From: Rubrivivax sp.
GTDB taxonomy: Bacteria; Pseudomonadota; Gammaproteobacteria; Burkholderiales; Burkholderiaceae_C
Assembly (NCBI GenBank): GCA_022843905.1
Contig: JALHMT010000016.1
Coordinates: 1-64,000 of the forward strand
DNA: 64,000 nucleotides
Reading direction: 5' to 3'
A model generated the notes under the pieces. That model was not told the DNA's origin, ran no database searches, and saw only the letters and a program-made list of their open reading frames with translations. How positions within the stretch are numbered: the first letter of the stretch is position 1; every line of letters starts with the position of its first letter. The translations under genes and the position numbers were made by a program. Shown piece after piece: positions 21,438 through 32,016 of this stretch.

Positions 21438-22607
21438 ATGAGCGAATCCTCACGAGACTCCATCACCGGCCTCATCCACCACCCGTACCAGCCCCCGGCC
21501 GGGTTCGACGCGCCGCAGGTCGGCGTCTTCAAGGCCTCGACCGTCATCTTCAAGGACACGAAGGCGCTGCGGGCGCGCGACTGGCGCCACCGCGACGGCT
21601 ACACCTACGGCCTGCACGGCACGCCCACCACCTTCACGCTGGAAGAGCGCATCGCCACGCTGGAAGGCGGCCTTCAGTGCGTGCTGGTGCCCAGCGGCCT
21701 GGCGGCGGTGGCCATCGTCGACTTCGCGCTGCTGCGCCCGGGCGACGAGGTGCTGCTGCCGAACAACGTCTACGGTCCCAGCCGCGAACTGGCGCGCAAT
21801 GAGCTGAAGGAGTTCGGCGTCTCTTTCCGCCTCTACGACCCGATGGATGCTGCCGCGCTGGCGGCCATGATCGGCCCGCAGACCAAGCTGGTGTGGCTGG
21901 AAGCCGCCGGCTCGGTGACGATGGAGTTCCCCGATCTGGCCGGTCTGGCGGCTGCGGCCAAGGCGCGCGGCGTGCTCACCGCGCTGGACAACACCTGGGG
22001 CGCCGGCATCGCCTTCAAACCCTTCGAACTGGGCATCGACATCGTGATGCAGGCGCTGACCAAGTTCCCCTCGGGCGGCGGCGACGTGCTGATGGGCTCG
22101 GTGACCACGCGCGACAACGCGCTGCACGAGCGCATCAAGCTCACGCACATGCGCATGGGCTGGGGCGTGGCCGCGAACGACGCCGAACTGGTGCTGCGCT
22201 CGCTGCCGTCCATCGCCGTGCGCTACCACGCCCACGACGCCACGGCGCGCACGCTGGCGGCCTGGCTGGCGACGCGGCCGGAGATCGCGCGCGTGCTGCA
22301 CCCGGCGCTGGAAGGCTCGCCGGGCCATGCACACTGGAAGGCCACCTGCACATCGGCCGCCGGCCTGTTCTCGGTGATCTTCGACCCGAAGCACAGCGCC
22401 GCGCAGGTCGACCGTTTCGTCGACGCGCTGCGCCTGTTCAAGATCGGCTACTCCTGGGCCGGCCCGCTGAGCCTGGTCGTGCCCTACGACCTGCAGGCCA
22501 TGCGCCAGCCGGCGCCGTACGACGGCACGCTGGTGCGCTTCTCCATCGGGCTGGAAGCAGCGGCCGACCTGCGGGCGGACATCGAAAAGGCGCTGGCGGC
22601 GCTGTGA
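21438..22607 (+). CDS. metC: Cystathionine beta-lyase (Cys/Met metabolism PLP enzyme)
   Basis: A 389-residue PLP enzyme that splits cystathionine to homocysteine, pyruvate and ammonia in methionine synthesis. The PLP lysine is K209 (ALTKFPSGGGD), with the cofactor aspartate in LDNTWGAG. YTYGLHGTPTTFTLEERIA near residue 55 is the typical substrate region. Length fits. Among family members cystathionine gamma-lyase-type activity cannot be excluded, but the motif pattern is that of bacterial MetC. Confidence 0.9.
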   Translation: MSESSRDSITGLIHHPYQPPAGFDAPQVGVFKASTVIFKDTKALRARDWRHRDGYTYGLHGTPTTFTLEERIATLEGGLQCVLVPSGLAAVAIVDFALLRPGDEVLLPNNVYGPSRELARNELKEFGVSFRLYDPMDAAALAAMIGPQTKLVWLEAAGSVTMEFPDLAGLAAAAKARGVLTALDNTWGAGIAFKPFELGIDIVMQALTKFPSGGGDVLMGSVTTRDNALHERIKLTHMRMGWGVAANDAELVLRSLPSIAVRYHAHDATARTLAAWLATRPEIARVLHPALEGSPGHAHWKATCTSAAGLFSVIFDPKHSAAQVDRFVDALRLFKIGYSWAGPLSLVVPYDLQAMRQPAPYDGTLVRFSIGLEAAADLRADIEKALAAL

Positions 22608-22623
22608 CCGGGCAGCCTCGGGT

Positions 22624-23091
22624 TCAGTCTTTCGAAGGACCCGAGACCTTGTGGCGCATCAGGCGGCCACGTTCCCTGTCCCAGTCGCGCTGCTTCTCCG
22701 TGTTGCGCTTGTCGTGTTCGGCCTTGCCCTTGGCCAGGGCGATCTGCGCCTTCACGCGGCCGTCCTTGTAGTGCAGGTTCAGCGGCACCAGGGTGAAGCC
22801 CTTCTGCTCGACCTTGCCGATCAGCCGGCGGATCTCGGCCTTGTGCATCAGCAGCTTCTTGGTGCGGTCGGCTTCCGGCGAGACGTGCGTCGACGCGGTG
22901 CGCAGCGCATTGATGCGGCAGCCGATCATGTAGAGCTCGCCGTCACGGATGTGCACGTAGCCGTCGGTCAGCTGCACCTGGCCAGCGCGGATGGCCTTGA
23001 CTTCCCAGCCGGCCAGCACCATGCCCGCCTCGAACTGTTCTTCGATGGCGTACTCGAAACGGGCACGACGGTTTTCGGCGATGTTGGACAT
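22624..23091 (-). CDS. smpB: SsrA-binding protein SmpB
   Basis: A 155-residue protein that binds tmRNA and delivers it to stalled ribosomes. Start [20 protein letters not shown] at 23091 is fixed by conservation; the open frame continues upstream without support. [19 protein letters not shown] and the basic C-terminal tail are as expected. It is divergent from ratA, the usual arrangement in proteobacteria. No tmRNA gene was seen in the window. Confidence 0.96.
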   Translation of the reverse strand: MSNIAENRRARFEYAIEEQFEAGMVLAGWEVKAIRAGQVQLTDGYVHIRDGELYMIGCRINALRTASTHVSPEADRTKKLLMHKAEIRRLIGKVEQKGFTLVPLNLHYKDGRVKAQIALAKGKAEHDKRNTEKQRDWDRERGRLMRHKVSGPSKD

Positions 23092-23252
23092 GGACAGGGC
23101 GGCGCTGCGGCCGGCAAGGGCTCCGGAGTATGAGGGCGCGGAGGCAGGCACGTGCCCTGCCACCGGCGGTTCGGCTGTCGACCAAGGCGGGCAAGGGCAC
23201 AACCCATGTGGACAGATGGGTGCGAAAGCGCCACCTACAATCCCCGCATTCT

Positions 23253-23705
23253 ATGAAGCGAGTGAAGAAGTCGGTCCTGCTGTGGTACTCGCCGCGCGAG
23301 ATGTACGAGCTGGTGACCGCGATCGAGACCTATCCCGAGTTCCTGCCCTGGTGCGACCGCGCCGAGGTGCTGGAGCGCCATGGCGACGGCGTCACCGCCC
23401 GCCTGGGCCTGGCCTACATGGGCGTGCGCCACGCCTTCACCACGCGCAACCAGCACGTCGCCGGGCAATCGGTGACGGTGCAGCTCGTCGACGGCCCGTT
23501 CTCGCTTCTGGAAGGCACGTGGCTGTTCCACGAACTGGGCAAGCCCGGCAACGAAGGGAAGGCCTGCAAGATCGAGTTCGACCTCGGCTACGCCTTTGCC
23601 AGCACGGCGCTCGAGACCGTGGTCAGCCCGGTGTTCGACCGCGTGGCCAACACCTTCGTCGATTCCTTCGTCAAGCGCGCCGAGCAGGTCTATGGGGTCC
23701 GCTGA
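23253..23705 (+). CDS. ratA: RatA / COQ10-type START-domain protein
   Basis: A 150-residue START-like protein (SVLLWYSPREMYELVTAIE, YPEFLPWC, GPFSLLEGTW, VDSFVKRAEQVYG). E. coli RatA was reported to block 70S assembly, while the eukaryotic relative Coq10 binds ubiquinone; the toxin naming should be treated as provisional. Start ATG at 23253. It overlaps rnfH by 14 bases and is divergent from smpB, a widely conserved neighbourhood. Confidence 0.92.
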   Translation: MKRVKKSVLLWYSPREMYELVTAIETYPEFLPWCDRAEVLERHGDGVTARLGLAYMGVRHAFTTRNQHVAGQSVTVQLVDGPFSLLEGTWLFHELGKPGNEGKACKIEFDLGYAFASTALETVVSPVFDRVANTFVDSFVKRAEQVYGVR

Positions 23706-24081
23706 CGTCCACCCGGCAGCGGCCGGCACGGTGCCGGAGTCGGTGGCCGTCGAGGTCGCCTATTGCCCCCGGCCCGGCGAATGCGATCGCGTGGCCCTCA
23801 CGCTGCCGGCGGGCTCGACGCTGTCCGACGCTCTGGCGGCCAGCGGCGTGCTGCAGCGCCACGCCCTGCCAGCCGAGGGCCTGCGCGTGGGCATCTGGTG
23901 CAGGCTCAAGGAGCCGGACACGCTGCTGCGCGATCGTGACCGCATCGAGATCTACCGGCCGCTGACGGTCGACCCCAAGGAGGCGCGCAGGCTGCGCTAC
24001 AAGCGTCACAAGGACAAGCTGGCCGAGAAGGCGGCGGCGTCGCTGGCGAAGAAGCAGCCGGGGCAGGCCACTGCGGCTTGA
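23692..24081 (+). CDS. rnfH: RnfH-family ubiquitin-like protein
   Basis: A 129-residue beta-grasp protein of the RnfH family (VAVEVAYCPRPGE, LRVGIWCRLKEPDTLLRDRDRIEIYRPL with the conserved end block RIEIYRPL). Function is unknown; it is normally encoded right after ratA, as here with a 14-base overlap. A Lys-rich C-terminal tail follows the domain. Confidence 0.92.
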   Translation: MGSADVHPAAAGTVPESVAVEVAYCPRPGECDRVALTLPAGSTLSDALAASGVLQRHALPAEGLRVGIWCRLKEPDTLLRDRDRIEIYRPLTVDPKEARRLRYKRHKDKLAEKAAASLAKKQPGQATAA

Positions 24082-24126
24082 GGTTTGAGCTGCGCCCGTC
24101 GGCGCACGACACCTGCGGTCGGTGCG

Positions 24127-24708
24127 CTAGCGGCACTCGGTGGACATCACCTCGCGCACGGTGCGCATCTCTTCGGCGCGCACCTTGTCGTCGATGATCT
24201 CGCGCTCGCCCTTTTCATTGATGCGAGCCATGCGCTGGCCGCTTTCCAGCGTGGCCAGGTGGCTGCGCGCCCGACGGCAGTTGTCGGCGCGCTGCGCCGC
24301 AAGCTTGTTCTCTTCGGCCTTGGCCTTGGCCGCCTTTTCCTGTTCGGCGGCGCGCTTGCGGGCTTCGAGGTCGCGGTCGACCGAGGGCGGCGCCGGTCTG
24401 GCGGCGGGGGCGGCCGAGGCGGCTGACGCGGCCGGTGCAGCGGCTTCCGGGGTGTCGCGCCTCTGCGCCTGGAACGGGCGCTGGAGGATGTCCTTGTCGG
24501 CCACCTCGCGCGGGGGCGGGCGATCGCTGACGGTGATGCGTCCGGTGGCGTCGCGCCACTTCCACTGCGCGTGGGCTGGCGCCACGGTCGCCAGCGCCAG
24601 CAGCAGGCCCATCAGGGCCAGCAGCGGCCGGGGAGCCGTTGCCGGATGCAGGCGGGAGGCGGCCGCACGGAGCAGACGGCCGCGATGCAGGGGGTCGGTC
24701 GAGCGCAT
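24127..24708 (-). CDS. DUF4124-domain exported protein
   Basis: A 193-residue protein with a signal peptide (hydrophobic residues about 30-47, cleavage near AHA-QW), then a DUF4124 domain (WKWRDATGRITVSDRPPP), then a long Ala/Lys/Glu-rich helical region (about 90-150) likely to form a coiled coil, and a short end. Such proteins are common in betaproteobacteria and are presumed periplasmic; function unknown. It lies divergently from guaB. Confidence 0.85.
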   Translation of the reverse strand: MRSTDPLHRGRLLRAAASRLHPATAPRPLLALMGLLLALATVAPAHAQWKWRDATGRITVSDRPPPREVADKDILQRPFQAQRRDTPEAAAPAASAASAAPAARPAPPSVDRDLEARKRAAEQEKAAKAKAEENKLAAQRADNCRRARSHLATLESGQRMARINEKGEREIIDDKVRAEEMRTVREVMSTECR

Positions 24709-24835
24709 CGAACCAGTGTAGTGCTGTCGGTTACCGTTGTGGCGTCAGCTTGTGACTCGCGGTTGCCGGGGCAGCGGGCGCCTGCGCTCACCCGTGCAAC
24801 TCCGCACGAAATGCGGCTTCTCCACGGCCCTTCCG

Positions 24836-26339
<1,504 letters not shown>

Positions 26340-26349
26340 GCGGCCGCCG

Positions 26350-27636
26350 ATGACTCCCAGCGACAGCGGCGCCGCCCCCGGGCCCGCACCCGTCCCCGCG
26401 CCGGCCGCCGGACCGCGGCCCGCCGCCATGCGCTTCATCATGCTGGTGGTGCTGATCGACATGCTGGCCATCGGCGTCATCGTGCCGGTGCTGCCGGCCA
26501 TGGTCGGCCAGTTCACCAGCGACCCCTCGCACCAGACCTACTGGTACGGTGTCGTCACGTTCTCGTTCGCACTGGCCAGCTTCTTCGGCGCGCCCATCCT
26601 GGGCGCGCTGTCCGACCGCTACGGCCGCCGCCCGGTGTTGCTGCTGGGGTTCTGCGGACTGGCGCTGAACTTCTTCATGACCGCGCTGGCCACCTCCCTG
26701 TGGATGCTGGTGTTCTCGCGCGTGATCGGAGGCGCGATGCAGGCCAACGCCGCGGTGGCCAACGCCTACGTGGCCGACATCACCGAGCCGAAGGACCGCG
26801 CGCGGCGCTTCGGCATGCTGGGCGCGATGTTCGGCATCGGCTTCATCCTGGGCCCGGTGATCGGCGGCCTGCTGGGCGGCATCGACCTGCAGCTGCCCTT
26901 TTTCCTGGCCGGCGGACTGGCGCTGCTGAACCTGGCCTACGGCTGGTTCGTGCTGCCCGAGTCGCTGCCCCTGGACAAGCGGCGCGAGTTCGCGTGGGGC
27001 CGCGCCAACCCGGTCGCGGCGCTGAAGCAGCTGGCCGCGCTGAAGGACGTCGGCCTGCTGGTGGGCGTGCTGGCCTGCGTGGGCCTGGCGCAGTTCACGC
27101 TGTACACCACCTGGGTGCTGTACACGACCTTCAAGTTCCAGTGGGGCCCGACCGAGAACGGGTGGTCGCTCTTCGCCGTGGGTCTCGTCTCGGCGCTGGT
27201 GCAGGGCGGGCTGCTGGGCCTGCTGCTCAAGCGCTACTCGGCGCAGCGCCTGGCGGTCTTCGGTCTCGTCTCGTCGACGCTGGCTTATGTCTTCTGGGGC
27301 CTGGCCACCGAAGGCTGGCACATGTACGTGGTGATCTTCGCCAACCTGCTGGGCGCGGCGGTGGCGGCCACGCTGCAGAGCCTGATCTCGGGCGCTGCCG
27401 ACGCCTCGCACCAGGGCCAGACCATGGGCTCGGTGAGCTCGCTCAACAGCCTGATGGCCGTCATCGCGCCGGCCTTTGGCGCGCCGCTGCTGGCGGCCGT
27501 CTCGCACCTGCCCGCCGGCGACTGGCGGCTGGGCACGCCGATGTACTTCTGCGCCGCGCTGCAGGCGCTGGCCCTGGCGCTGGCCCTCGTCCACTTCCGC
27601 AACGCGAGGCGCGCGCGCCTGGCCCCTGTGACCTGA
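26350..27636 (+). CDS. MFS transporter (TetA-like) inside the guaB-guaA unit
   Basis: A 428-residue inner-membrane protein with about 12 TM segments. It has motif A between TM2 and TM3 ([16 protein letters not shown]) and a motif C-like [14 protein letters not shown] in TM5, features of the drug/H+ antiporter branch related to TetA. A Pro/Ala-rich cytosolic N-terminus of about 25 residues precedes TM1. It starts 10 bases after guaB and ends 1 base before guaA, so it is almost certainly co-transcribed. Export of a purine or its analogue is an inference from position only. Confidence 0.88.
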   Translation: MTPSDSGAAPGPAPVPAPAAGPRPAAMRFIMLVVLIDMLAIGVIVPVLPAMVGQFTSDPSHQTYWYGVVTFSFALASFFGAPILGALSDRYGRRPVLLLGFCGLALNFFMTALATSLWMLVFSRVIGGAMQANAAVANAYVADITEPKDRARRFGMLGAMFGIGFILGPVIGGLLGGIDLQLPFFLAGGLALLNLAYGWFVLPESLPLDKRREFAWGRANPVAALKQLAALKDVGLLVGVLACVGLAQFTLYTTWVLYTTFKFQWGPTENGWSLFAVGLVSALVQGGLLGLLLKRYSAQRLAVFGLVSSTLAYVFWGLATEGWHMYVVIFANLLGAAVAATLQSLISGAADASHQGQTMGSVSSLNSLMAVIAPAFGAPLLAAVSHLPAGDWRLGTPMYFCAALQALALALALVHFRNARRARLAPVT

Positions 27637-27637
27637 C

Positions 27638-29221
27638 ATGCACGACAAGATCCTCATCCTCGACTTCGGCTCCCAGGTCACCCAGCTCATCGCGCGCCGC
27701 GTGCGCGAGGCGCACGTGTACTGCGAGATCCACCCCAACGACGTCAGCGAAGCCTTCATCCGCGACTACGCGCCCAAGGGCATCATCCTGTCGGGCAGCC
27801 ATGCCAGCACCTACGAAGAGCACGATCTGCGCGCGCCCGACGTGGTGTGGCAGCTGGGCGTGCCGGTGCTGGGCATCTGCTACGGCATGTTCACCATGGC
27901 CGTGCAGCAGGGCGGGCAGGTCGAGGCCAGCACGCACCGGGAGTTCGGCTACGCCGAGGTGCGGGCGCACGGCCACACGAAGCTGCTGAAGGACATCCAG
28001 GACTTCGCCACGCCGGAAGGCCACGGCATGCTGAAGGTGTGGATGAGCCACGGCGACAAGATCACCGCGCTGCCGCCCGGCTTCAAGCTGATGGCCAGCA
28101 CGCCCAGCTGCCCCATCGCCGGCATGGCCGACGAGAGCCGCGGCTACTACGGCGTGCAGTTCCACCCCGAGGTGACGCACACCGTGCAGGGCCGCGCGCT
28201 GCTCGAGCGCTTCGTGCTGGGCATCTGCGGCGCACGGCCCGACTGGGTGATGCGCGACCACATCGAAGAAGCCGTCTCGCGCATCCGCGAGATGGTGGGC
28301 AGCGAAGAGGTCATCCTGGGCCTGAGCGGTGGTGTCGACTCCAGCGTGGCCGCCGCGCTCATCCACCGCGCCATCGGCGACCAGCTGACCTGCGTCTTCG
28401 TCGACCACGGCCTGCTGCGTCTGAACGAAGCGACGATGGTGATGGACATGTTCGTCGGCCGCCTGCACGCCAAGGTGGTCCATGTGGACGCCAGCGAACA
28501 GTTCCTGGGCCACCTGGCCGGCGTGAGCGACCCCGAGGCCAAGCGCAAGATCATCGGCCGCGAGTTCGTCGAGGTCTTCCAGCGCGAGGCGAAGAAGCTG
28601 CAGAACGCCAAGTGGCTCGCGCAGGGCACGATCTACCCCGACGTCATCGAGAGCGGCGGTGCAAAAACCAAGAAGGCCACCAGCATCAAGAGCCACCACA
28701 ACGTCGGCGGATTGCCCGCCACGCTGGGCCTGAAGCTGCTGGAGCCGCTGCGCGACCTGTTCAAGGACGAGGTGCGCGAACTGGGCGTGGCGCTGGGCCT
28801 GCCGCACGAGATGGTCTACCGCCACCCCTTCCCCGGACCGGGCCTGGGCGTGCGCATCCTGGGCGAGGTCAAGCGCGAGTACGCCGAACTGCTGCGCCGC
28901 GCCGACGCCATCTTCATCGAGGAGCTGCGCGCCACCATCGACCCCGCCAGCGGCAAGAGCTGGTACGACCTGACCAGCCAGGCCTTTGCCGTCTTCCTGC
29001 CGGTCAAGAGCGTGGGCGTGATGGGCGACGGCCGCACCTACGACTACGTGGTGGCCCTGCGCGCCGTGCAGACCAGCGACTTCATGACCGCGGACTGGGC
29101 CGAGCTGCCCTATGCGCTGCTGAAGAAGGTCTCCAGCCGCATCATCAACGAGGTGCGCGGCATCAACCGCGTGGCCTACGACGTGAGCAGCAAGCCGCCG
29201 GCGACGATCGAGTGGGAGTGA
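27638..29221 (+). CDS. guaA: GMP synthase (glutamine-hydrolysing)
   Basis: A 527-residue enzyme converting XMP to GMP. It has an N-terminal class I glutamine amidotransferase domain with C81 (GICYGMF) and the [10 protein letters not shown] histidine, an ATP-pyrophosphatase domain ([13 protein letters not shown] at about 229-241), and a C-terminal dimerisation domain ending TIEWE. The residue after GICYGM is Phe rather than the more common Gln. Its 3' end is a known integration hotspot for tyrosine-integrase genomic islands, and an integrase remnant lies directly downstream. Confidence 0.97.
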   Translation: MHDKILILDFGSQVTQLIARRVREAHVYCEIHPNDVSEAFIRDYAPKGIILSGSHASTYEEHDLRAPDVVWQLGVPVLGICYGMFTMAVQQGGQVEASTHREFGYAEVRAHGHTKLLKDIQDFATPEGHGMLKVWMSHGDKITALPPGFKLMASTPSCPIAGMADESRGYYGVQFHPEVTHTVQGRALLERFVLGICGARPDWVMRDHIEEAVSRIREMVGSEEVILGLSGGVDSSVAAALIHRAIGDQLTCVFVDHGLLRLNEATMVMDMFVGRLHAKVVHVDASEQFLGHLAGVSDPEAKRKIIGREFVEVFQREAKKLQNAKWLAQGTIYPDVIESGGAKTKKATSIKSHHNVGGLPATLGLKLLEPLRDLFKDEVRELGVALGLPHEMVYRHPFPGPGLGVRILGEVKREYAELLRRADAIFIEELRATIDPASGKSWYDLTSQAFAVFLPVKSVGVMGDGRTYDYVVALRAVQTSDFMTADWAELPYALLKKVSSRIINEVRGINRVAYDVSSKPPATIEWE

Positions 29222-29229
29222 TCCAAGAT

Positions 29230-29418
29230 CGTCCCACGGTGTTCCCGAGCATCCCAGGACAATCCGATTTCTCTGTGGGGACAAGGACTTGGCGTCCAAA
29301 GGCGTCCCACTGCATCCCGAGACGCCCCAGGCGTCCTGACGGTTGACCTGACGGTATCCGGGCACCTAGGCTCGCAGGCCTGTTGCGATACCGTCAGGCC
29401 CCATGACGGTATCCGGGC
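29230..29418. repeat. Direct and inverted repeats between guaA and integrase
   Basis: Two sets of repeats fill the spacer. An imperfect direct repeat of 29 bases occurs at 29230-29258 and 29303-29331 (both start CGTCCCAC and end CCAGG). A second element, TGACGGTATCCGGGC, occurs at 29349-29363 and 29404-29418, with its core inverted (GATACCGTCA) at 29387-29396. Placement between an island attachment gene and its integrase fits arm-type or regulatory binding sites of the recombinase. The outer att copy was not found in the window. Confidence 0.6.
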
Positions 29419-29446
29419 CTGCGATCCAGGACGGATCGGAGGCTTC

Positions 29447-30469
29447 ATGGACACCTCGGTGGATCGGGCCCGCGTTGGCCTGGCAGGCGCGAAGACGCGT
29501 CACGGATTGACGGAAGCCAAGCTGCGTGAACTGCAGCCTGGCGAGCGGACGTACAAGGTCAGCGACGGTGGCAACGGCCTGTACGTCGTCGTCTCGCCCA
29601 GCGGCAGCAGATGGTTTCGCTACGACTACCACCTGGGTGGCCGGCGCGAGACCCTGACCATCGGCCGCCACGAGCCGGTTGCACGTCAGGTTCAGCGATC
29701 GCACCTGCCCTACGGCATGGACGTGACACTGGAGGAGGCGCGCCTTCTGCTGGCTCGGGCCGGTATCGAAGTGAGTTCGGGGCGCTCGCCGGCACGGGCC
29801 AAGGTCGAACAGCGCATCGAAGTCGCCGATGCCTGAAGCTTCGGGCGGTCGGCAACGCGGTACTTCGAGTTCACGTCCGACGCCAAGAGCGGTGCCGAGC
29901 GGTTGGCCGACAGCACGCTGTCTTTGCGTCGGTCGATCTACAACCGCATCCTGGCCGATCCGTTCGGGAAGCTGAACCTCGATGAGATCAAATCGGTCGC
30001 GCTGGGTGAGTTGCTCGAGCGGGTGAAGAGGGAAGGTGGTCCCGCTCCGGCGGTGCACGCCAGGGAACTGGTTCTTCAGGTCTACCGGTTCGCCACTGGC
30101 AAGGGCGTGGAGGTCGACAACCCGGCCGAAGCGCTCGCACGCAAGGCCTACGCGACTTTCGTCCCCCGTGAGCGCAACCTCAATCGACACGAGATCAAGG
30201 CCTTGCTCGATGCGCTGGAGCAGACTGGTACCGCTCCGACCTTGCGGCTGGCTGTCCGGTTCATGCTGCTGACGGGTGTTCGCAAGGGCGAGTCCATCGG
30301 CGCGACCTGGTCGGAAGTGGACTGGGAACTGGCGCAGTGGTCGATCCCTGCCGAGCGGATGAAGGCGGGCAAGCCGCACACGGTCTACCTGACGGAGCAG
30401 GCGCTCGACATCCTGACGACGCTCAGAACCTGCTTCCCGTCGAGCAAGTTCGTTCACGCGAGCCGCCAT
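29447..30469 (+). pseudogene. Tyrosine integrase, nonsense codon and lost C-terminus
   Basis: The first 129 codons encode the DUF4102-type arm-binding domain (LTEAKLRELQPGERTYKVSD, SGSRWFRYDY). A TGA at 29834-29836 interrupts; reading on in the same frame gives SFGRSATRYFEFTSD and then the core-binding and catalytic parts (LNRHEIKALLDAL, LLTGVRKGE with the first catalytic Arg, VYLTEQALDIL). The box II HxxR and the nucleophile Tyr are missing because the reading frame runs into a gntR tail at about 30470. The recombinase should be inactive. It sits 225 bases after guaA, as in guaA-associated islands. Confidence 0.85.
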
Positions 30470-30655
30470 GACTTCCTCAAGCACATGGAAGAGGGCGATG
30501 TGCAGGCAGCCGTGGCAGAGATGGAAAACCATCTTGGGCGCCTGGAGCGAGGCTACCTTTCCCAACTGCCTGGCGCCGAGGACACTGACACGGTTGAGGG
30601 CGCCCCACCCGCGCGGACATCGACCAGGTCGACACGCCGACCTTCGGCATCCTGA
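30470..30655 (+). pseudogene. C-terminal fragment of a GntR/FadR-type regulator fused to the integrase
   Basis: In frame with the integrase remnant, the sequence FLKHMEEGDVQAAVAEMENH and on to RGYLSQLP matches the end of the FCD domain of the intact regulator at 35315 (FMKHMEEGDVAAAVAEMESS). A 20-base block at 30479-30498 is identical to 35969-35988. The rest of the regulator, including its HTH, is gone. The fragment is followed by a Bug receptor gene under a regulon-type operator, so an ancestral regulator-receptor module was probably truncated here. Confidence 0.8.
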
Positions 30656-30710
30656 GGAGTGACTACGAGGCCTGCTCCGCCGCTAGGGGCGGTCCAGGGG
30701 TTGCCGCCAG

Positions 30711-30755
30711 TTGACAGTGGCCGACGGATACTTCACCATTTCAATGGTTGAACCA
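30711..30755 (+). promoter_or_regulatory. Promoter and FadR-type operator, site 1
   Basis: TTGACA at 30711-30716, then 17 bases, a weak -10 CACCAT at 30734-30739, and the operator TGGTTGAACCA at 30745-30755 covering the expected transcription start. ACCATT-TC-AATGGT forms an extra inverted repeat across the -10. It drives the Bug receptor gene at 30810. Confidence 0.7.
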
Positions 30756-30809
30756 CACCAGACTATCGGTGCGCATTCGCGTGTCGAGTCTCTCCGGAGG
30801 AGACTGCCC

Positions 30810-31790
30810 ATGTCCACGATCCGCTCATGCCTTCGCTCCATCACTGTATTGCTGTTGGCGGCAGGCAGCCTTGCCTGCGGTGTCGCCTCAGCGCAGGGGT
30901 TCCCAAATCGCGCCATCACGATCGTCGTGCCCTATCCTCCTGGGGGGACCACTGACGCGCTGGCTCGGGTCATTCAGGAGCCGATGCAGAAGTTGCTGGG
31001 TCAGACGGTCATTGTCGACAACAAGCCTGGGGCATCCGGCATGGTCGGCACGCAACTGGTGGCGCGGGCTCCGGCTGATGGGTACACGCTCCTGATGCCG
31101 AACAACGCGTTGGCCATCTCGCCGCATATTTCCAAGGATGCGGGCTGGACGATCCGTGACTTCGCACCGGTGTCGATGATGTCGTTGCAGCCGATGGTGC
31201 TGATCACCAACCCCAGCGTGCCCGCGCAGAACGTGCAGCAGTTCATCGACTATGCCAAGGCGAACCCGGGCAAGCTGGACTACGGGACCGCCGGCCCGGC
31301 TTCCTTCGGACACCTTGCTACTGAACTGTTCATGCAACAAGCTGGAATCAAGATGACCCATATCCCATACAAGGGAATGGGTCCGGTGACGCAGGCGATC
31401 CTGAGCGGCGAGGTGAAGGTGCTGCTGTCAACCGCGTCTGGGCAGTTCAACCAGTTCGTGAACGAAGGCAAGCTGCGCATGCTCGGGGTGGCCACGCTCG
31501 AGCCGACGCCGCTGGCACCCGGTGTAGAGCCCATCGCCAAAACCCTGAAGGGCTTCGAGGCCGAGGCGTGGTTCGGCCTGGTGGTGCCTGCCGGCACACC
31601 CAAGGATGTCATCGCGAAGCTCAATGAGGCGGTTGTCCAGTCGCTGCAGATGCCCGAGGTGAAGGCCAAGTTTCAAGCCATCGGGGCTGGCACAGCGCCG
31701 ATGACACCTGAGCGATTCGGCGCCCGTATCGCTGACGAAGACGTGAGGTGGGGGAAGGTCGTCAAGGAAGCGCGCATTACCGCGAATTGA
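30810..31790 (+). CDS. Bug-family tripartite tricarboxylate receptor
   Basis: A 326-residue periplasmic solute-binding protein with a signal peptide (cleavage near VASAQ-GFPNR). Family motifs are ITIVVPYPPGGTTD, IVDNKPGASGMVG, ADGYTLL, HIPYKGMGPV and the C-terminal WGKVVKEARI. A strong ribosome site (GGAGGAG) precedes the ATG; upstream in-frame codons are promoter and operator sequence. No TctA/TctB membrane genes are nearby, so it either borrows a permease or acts as an orphan sensor-type receptor. Ligand is probably an organic acid related to the island's substrate. Confidence 0.88.
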   Translation: MSTIRSCLRSITVLLLAAGSLACGVASAQGFPNRAITIVVPYPPGGTTDALARVIQEPMQKLLGQTVIVDNKPGASGMVGTQLVARAPADGYTLLMPNNALAISPHISKDAGWTIRDFAPVSMMSLQPMVLITNPSVPAQNVQQFIDYAKANPGKLDYGTAGPASFGHLATELFMQQAGIKMTHIPYKGMGPVTQAILSGEVKVLLSTASGQFNQFVNEGKLRMLGVATLEPTPLAPGVEPIAKTLKGFEAEAWFGLVVPAGTPKDVIAKLNEAVVQSLQMPEVKAKFQAIGAGTAPMTPERFGARIADEDVRWGKVVKEARITAN

Positions 31791-32016
31791 CGACTGCTCT
31801 TGATCCAGTACCGGCGGCCTGTCGCCGCGATGTTGACGGCGGGCAGATCGCTTCTGGCGGCATGGACGATCGCGCCCCGAGACGCGTAGGGCTAACTGGT
31901 CAACTCGAGTGACCCGAGACGTCAATCTGAGCCAACTCCGCGTCGTCGTCAACAGTCGATCAACCCGGACTGGGCTTCGGTAGCTGCTGCCAAATGGCTG
32001 GACACCGCAGGGACCA

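Noticed and set aside
23253..24081. ratA-rnfH as a toxin-antitoxin system
   Set aside because: The pair is a conserved core neighbourhood next to smpB; RnfH is not shown to neutralise RatA, so I annotate both by family only.
29836..29903. A frameshift between the two integrase parts
   Set aside because: Both parts are in the same frame; only the TGA at 29834 separates them, so it is a nonsense change, not a frameshift.
31791..32016. A possible remnant gene between the receptor and the Nudix gene
   Set aside because: A short reading (NPDWASVAAAKWLDTAG) is suggestive but too short and unmatched; I see no supported feature in these 226 bases.
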